Source: Callorhinus ursinus (taxonomy: Eukaryota; Chordata; Mammalia; Carnivora; Otariidae). From it: DNA of 64,000 nt. The notes below the pieces were generated by a model that did no database searches, was not told the origin of the DNA, and saw only the letters and a list, made by a program, of their open reading frames with translations. Positions 60,506 through 64,000 of the stretch are shown here, in pieces. Location: contig NW_020313278.1 in NCBI RefSeq assembly GCF_003265705.1, positions 734,489-798,488 of the forward strand. Direction: 5' to 3'. Numbering within the stretch: position 1 is the first letter of the stretch; each line of letters begins with the position of its first letter. The position numbers and the translations under genes are program-made.

Positions 60506-62319
60506 TCATTCTGAGGCCTTTCTCCTTCTTTGATGGTTATGTGAATGGTGAAGTGAATGACCAGCCATGCTATCTTCTCAGATTCTGGAAGATCTGCAGA
60601 TCTGAAGGCCACTGCTTCGGACACTGGTGTTCCCGGGGTTTCTGCAGCGCCAGGGTTTTGTGCTTCCCGGCTGGCACAGATCCATCCTCGCCTTCCTGCC
60701 TACTGGGTAAGGATCCACAAGTTTCCTTGTTACAGCAAAGCAAGTCTTACTCAACTTGCTTACTCAACCTTGCCCTAACCTTTAGAAGTGGAGACAGCGC
60801 TGCCTGGGCTGCCCTGGGCAGGCTGTGGGGCTGGGCCCCGCCCCTCCCGGGGTTCCCCTCCGGACACTCAGCGGCAGACCCCCTGGGCCCCTTTCCCCAC
60901 CCCCAGGGCCTGCCTCTGTGCTGCCAGGACCTCCTCCCGCCTGCCCCGCCTTCCACAGGCACCTACTCTCTCTCTCCTGTCTTTGGGTCTTCCAGGACCC
61001 CCGGGGCTCCCCCAGCCAGGTGTGGCAGCCTCACCCGCGCCAGCTCTGCTCCTGACCAGTGGCGTGACTCAGGACGGGTTCATCACAGCCTGCTTGCTCC
61101 TCTGTCGGGTGGGGTACGGCCCCTACCACACAGGAGACCTAAACGAGCTACCTCCAGCCAGGCTATTACTAACTGCACGAACCCCCGGGAAGCCTCTTAC
61201 ATAAGGCAGGCACCGCCAGCCCTGCTGTCCCGGCGCAGCTAAGTCAGCCCCCAGCTTTCCGGAGCTGGCAGCGCGATGCCAGCACGAGAAACCTCAACAC
61301 CGTAGCTGTGTTGAGCAAGGGGGAAGCAGAGGTTGGCCCTGGAGCCAGCGGCCCCGTGGAGGGCACAGCGGGGGCTCCTGAGGGAGAGGCCCCCAGGAAG
61401 GCCCCCCTGTACTTCAGTGAGGCGCCTGCACTCCATCCCGAGGGAGGGGACGGGACAGAATCTGCGGGACACTTGGCAAGGTCTCAGCCAGTGGGCAGGG
61501 GGAGCGCCCCGATCGGGAAGATTTGGCAGATTTGTCAAGGTGGAAGTGGCCTTGAATCACTTCCTCCCCAAGGGCTGCTTCCTCTTCCCCCACTGCTCCT
61601 TGATCTTGGCCCCATCAGGCCACTTGGGCTCTGTCCCACGGCCACCCCACCCTTCTCTCAGAGCTGGATTCTCTTACCACCTGCAGGTTCTCCCACCTGC
61701 ACAGTACTCGCTGAGTGCAGCACTTGGACAGATCTCCTTGTTTGGGACAAAACGCCTACTTTGGCTTCTCCCTAAACAGGTCCCTCAGCCTGGTTGTAAG
61801 TGTTCCGAATACACTTTGAAAATCAGTATTGCAGTAAAAATACTCATCTCTGCACCAGCAAAAATGATCTACCCTCCCTCGGGAGACCCTGGCTGGGCAA
61901 GACCTTCCCAGCCTGACCCATAAGTCTGACCCAGAGCATCCCTGCCTGTCAGCCCAGCCTCCCCGCTGCACCCCTGGACACCCAGGCCCTGGGCCTTCAC
62001 ACCTCCCACCACCAAACTTCCCTCAGTCGGGCCTGCCCCTGCTCTTGCCGCTCACGCTCACACAGTAAAAGTTCAAGTGCATCCACGTGGCAAGTGGCAT
62101 TTTGTTGTCCCGAAGCCTGACTCTACTGCTAAGCTGCCCAACACTGGAGGATGATTAAGGGAAAAGGGATGATCCCATTCTCTTATTCACCGCCCCAAAA
62201 AACCAGCCTGTGAAGCAGAATGACACGGAGCATGACTGTGTCCGCCCCATTTGGGGGAGACGCCCTTACCTGCTGGCTCACAGGAGAAGCACCCGGCCTC
62301 CACCTTCACAAACAACACA
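60506..62319. other. PMM2-CARHSP1 intergenic region
   Basis: The GC-rich spacer lies between two converging genes. Several 130-230-codon open frames occur (60541-61242, 61333-61923), but they look like chance frames in GC-rich DNA, with Pro/Ser/Gly-rich products and no domain. No repeat or gene is recognised. Confidence 0.6.
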
Positions 62320-62339
62320 GAGCCTTGCACAAAACACAC

Positions 62340-62345
62340 TTTATT
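62340..62345 (-). other. CARHSP1: Minus-strand poly(A) signal AATAAA (probable CARHSP1)
   Basis: Plus-strand TTTATT reads AATAAA on the minus strand, followed by GTGTGTTTTGTG, a good GU-rich downstream element. Confidence 0.55.
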
Positions 62346-62577
62346 GAGAGAGAGGTGGTTGGTGGGAGGAAAGATGTGGATGGAATCCCTGATGCTATTC
62401 CCAGCTCCGTCACCAGCATCAAACGTCCTCCCAAAAGGAGCTCTGGAAGCGTGGCCTGTAGCTGACAAAGGCCTCCAAGGACCCAGCAGGAGGCAGGGGG
62501 TGCAGGAATCCTTCGCGCGGCCCCACAGGCCAGGAAAAAATAGACCAAATGCTTGCTTCACTGTGCTGTCTGCCGGC

Positions 62578-62584
62578 ACGCGTG

Positions 62585-62617
<33 letters not shown>

Positions 62618-62618
62618 G
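62578..62618. repeat. Alternating purine-pyrimidine CG/CA repeat
   Basis: CACGCGTGCACACGCGCGCG followed by (CA)n, in the probable CARHSP1 3' UTR. A sequence of the type that favours Z-DNA. Confidence 0.92.
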
Positions 62619-64000
62619 AGTCAACACACTTATTTGTGTATTTTAAAAACTCACTAGTCAGCAAAATAGTTCTAGCTTCCAACCCCTTTCAAAGGAAGCC
62701 CTCCCCAGACCGAAAGACAAACAGGTCCACAGACTGAGACACCTGATGAGGGCCTTCCTGCTCCCAGCATCCCTCCAGCCCGGCACCCGTCGGCTGCCCT
62801 CCCTCCTCTGCAACGCCCCCGTCTGCCCCAAAGCTTTCAAGGGTTCACCTCCCTGCACTGACACATGGTTTCCTGACTACACATAAGCCCCATATTTCAA
62901 AACATTATTACCCAGCTATTTCTAATTTTAAATCACAACGAAAGCCAAACCAAACCACACCACCGCAAAGAAACTCCTAAGGATGTGTTTACGGCAAATA
63001 TCTACAAATGTTTGAAATGTCAGCAGCGAAGTGCGCACAGGGCTGGCTCTGGCTGAGAGCCTTCGTTATTAAAAAAGGAAAGAAAAAAATCCTAATCTTA
63101 ACACCGGTTTACAAGAAAACCCCATCACCAAAGGTGCATTTTTCCTTTAACTTTTGATTTGACCAGGCCTGCCCAGAAGCAAGCTACCAACTCTCTTCTG
63201 GAGGGATCTGGACAAAGGTCTGATTTTAAACAAAGACCCTCCCTTCTCCCACCCCCACCCCCCACCTAAAGGACCAGGGATATGAAACGCCTTCTATGTG
63301 ATAATCATTCACCTTGAGGGTGGAAGGAGACCGGGCTCCTAGGAGAGTATAGAGCTGAGCCCGGCATAGCTGGGGAGGCGGGCGGGGGGCAGGGGAGACA
63401 CTCAGGGCTCCCGGAGAAACTCTTTTCCCCAGATGCCCAGTAGTGACACCTCCCACTTGCAAGGCACCAGAGCCCACCCAGCTCTCCCTGCTCCCTGGCC
63501 GCCCCATGAAGCCAGTTCCCTTAGAACCAACCACAAGGAAGGGTCTGGGCCTGGAGCCACGGACACAGGAGGGGGGCCACATGGGTAAGAATGCATCGTG
63601 GGAAACGTGCAGGAACCCGGTCAACCGCAGCGTGGACTGGGCCTAGGGACTCTTAAGTCTCCAGTCCAGGGGCACAAAGGACACTATGGGTTGGGGAAGC
63701 GCTGCCTGACCCACCCCCGGAAGGAGGTTGGACCCTTCACTCAACCACCAGTGGGCGCCCCTCCTTTTTCCATGCTTTTAATGCTTTTCAGATGGTGAGA
63801 GGCTATTGCAATGGTCAGAAGCCCTGCTGGTGGCCAAGAGCACCCCCGTGCCTGCCCCCCACACCCCTTCCTCCAGGAGATACTCGAAAGGGACCAGGCC
63901 CCCCCCTTTGAAGCCCCGTCTCAAGCAGCAGACCGGCGTCTCCAGTTTGGTCCTGCCTCCCCCCCCCAGAGTCTCCCGCAAGCCCAGGAGAAAGGGGTGC

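Larger units (their letters stand above)
62320..64000 (-). other. CARHSP1: Probable CARHSP1 3' UTR (minus strand, runs off the window)
   Basis: In mammals PMM2 is followed by the convergent gene CARHSP1 (calcium-regulated heat-stable protein 1, a cold-shock-domain RNA-binding protein). A minus-strand AATAAA (plus-strand TTTATT, 62340-62345) gives a plausible 3' end. Its coding exons were searched for by eye (C-terminal GHVISS) and are not in the window, so the call rests on synteny and the poly(A) signal, not on coding sequence. The UTR would hold the CA/CG repeat near 62578-62618. Confidence 0.5.

Noticed and set aside
60541..61923. Several 130-230-codon frames between PMM2 and CARHSP1
   Set aside because: Low-complexity Pro/Ser/Gly products in GC-rich DNA, no domain, no splice structure, and no gene known here in mammals.
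63778..63981. Possible CARHSP1 coding exon at the window end
   Set aside because: The minus-strand translation does not resemble the cold-shock domain or the C-terminus of CARHSP1.

Overview
This is a stretch of mammalian nuclear DNA, most likely from a carnivore of the arctoid caniform group (bear, seal or mustelid lineages). The evidence is at least 27 tRNA-derived Can-SINE insertions that begin with a GGGGCGCCTGGGTGGCTCAG-type head and end in (AAATAA)n/A-rich tails, usually with target-site duplications. The dog-specific SINEC_Cf head is not seen. All protein genes are split by introns with GT/AG borders; there are no operons, phage or CRISPR features.

Layout. 1-2974 is an intron of ABAT. 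2975-20970 holds the last 11 coding exons of ABAT (plus strand; residues 106-500 of the 500-residue GABA transaminase), and its 3' UTR runs to a poly(A) signal at 23961. 24-33 kb is intergenic and repeat-rich (Can-SINEs, MaLR LTRs, L1, L2, MIR, hAT-type MITEs). TMEM186 lies on the minus strand: its main coding exon is 33548-34183, and its first exon (37743-37745 and upstream) contributes only the ATG. Its 3.56-kb intron contains a complete 2.5-kb Tigger (pogo-type) DNA transposon at 34372-36875 with an uninterrupted 342-codon ORF. A CpG-rich bidirectional promoter (about 37746-38016; ETS, ZNF143-like and E-box motifs) separates TMEM186 from PMM2. PMM2 (plus strand) is complete in eight coding exons, 38017-59071, with 3' UTR to about 60500. 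The end of the window, from about 62320, is probably the minus-strand 3' UTR of CARHSP1. That call rests on known mammalian gene order (ABAT-TMEM186-PMM2-CARHSP1) and a minus-strand AATAAA; its coding part is outside the window.

Function. The genes are unrelated housekeeping or metabolic genes kept together by conserved synteny: ABAT degrades GABA in mitochondria, TMEM186 helps assemble respiratory complex I, and PMM2 makes mannose-1-phosphate for glycosylation. All reading frames reconstruct without frameshift or premature stop. PMM2 and TMEM186 are divergent neighbours that very likely share a promoter.

Most noteworthy: (1) the Tigger copy whose open frame keeps the DNA-binding domains and C-terminal tail but lacks the DDE catalytic domain; (2) an exact 75-bp direct repeat flanking the TMEM186 coding exon; (3) a long, nearly perfect inverted repeat with a 17-base loop in PMM2 intron 1 that has copied a SINE tail. 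I found no convincing new multigene system.
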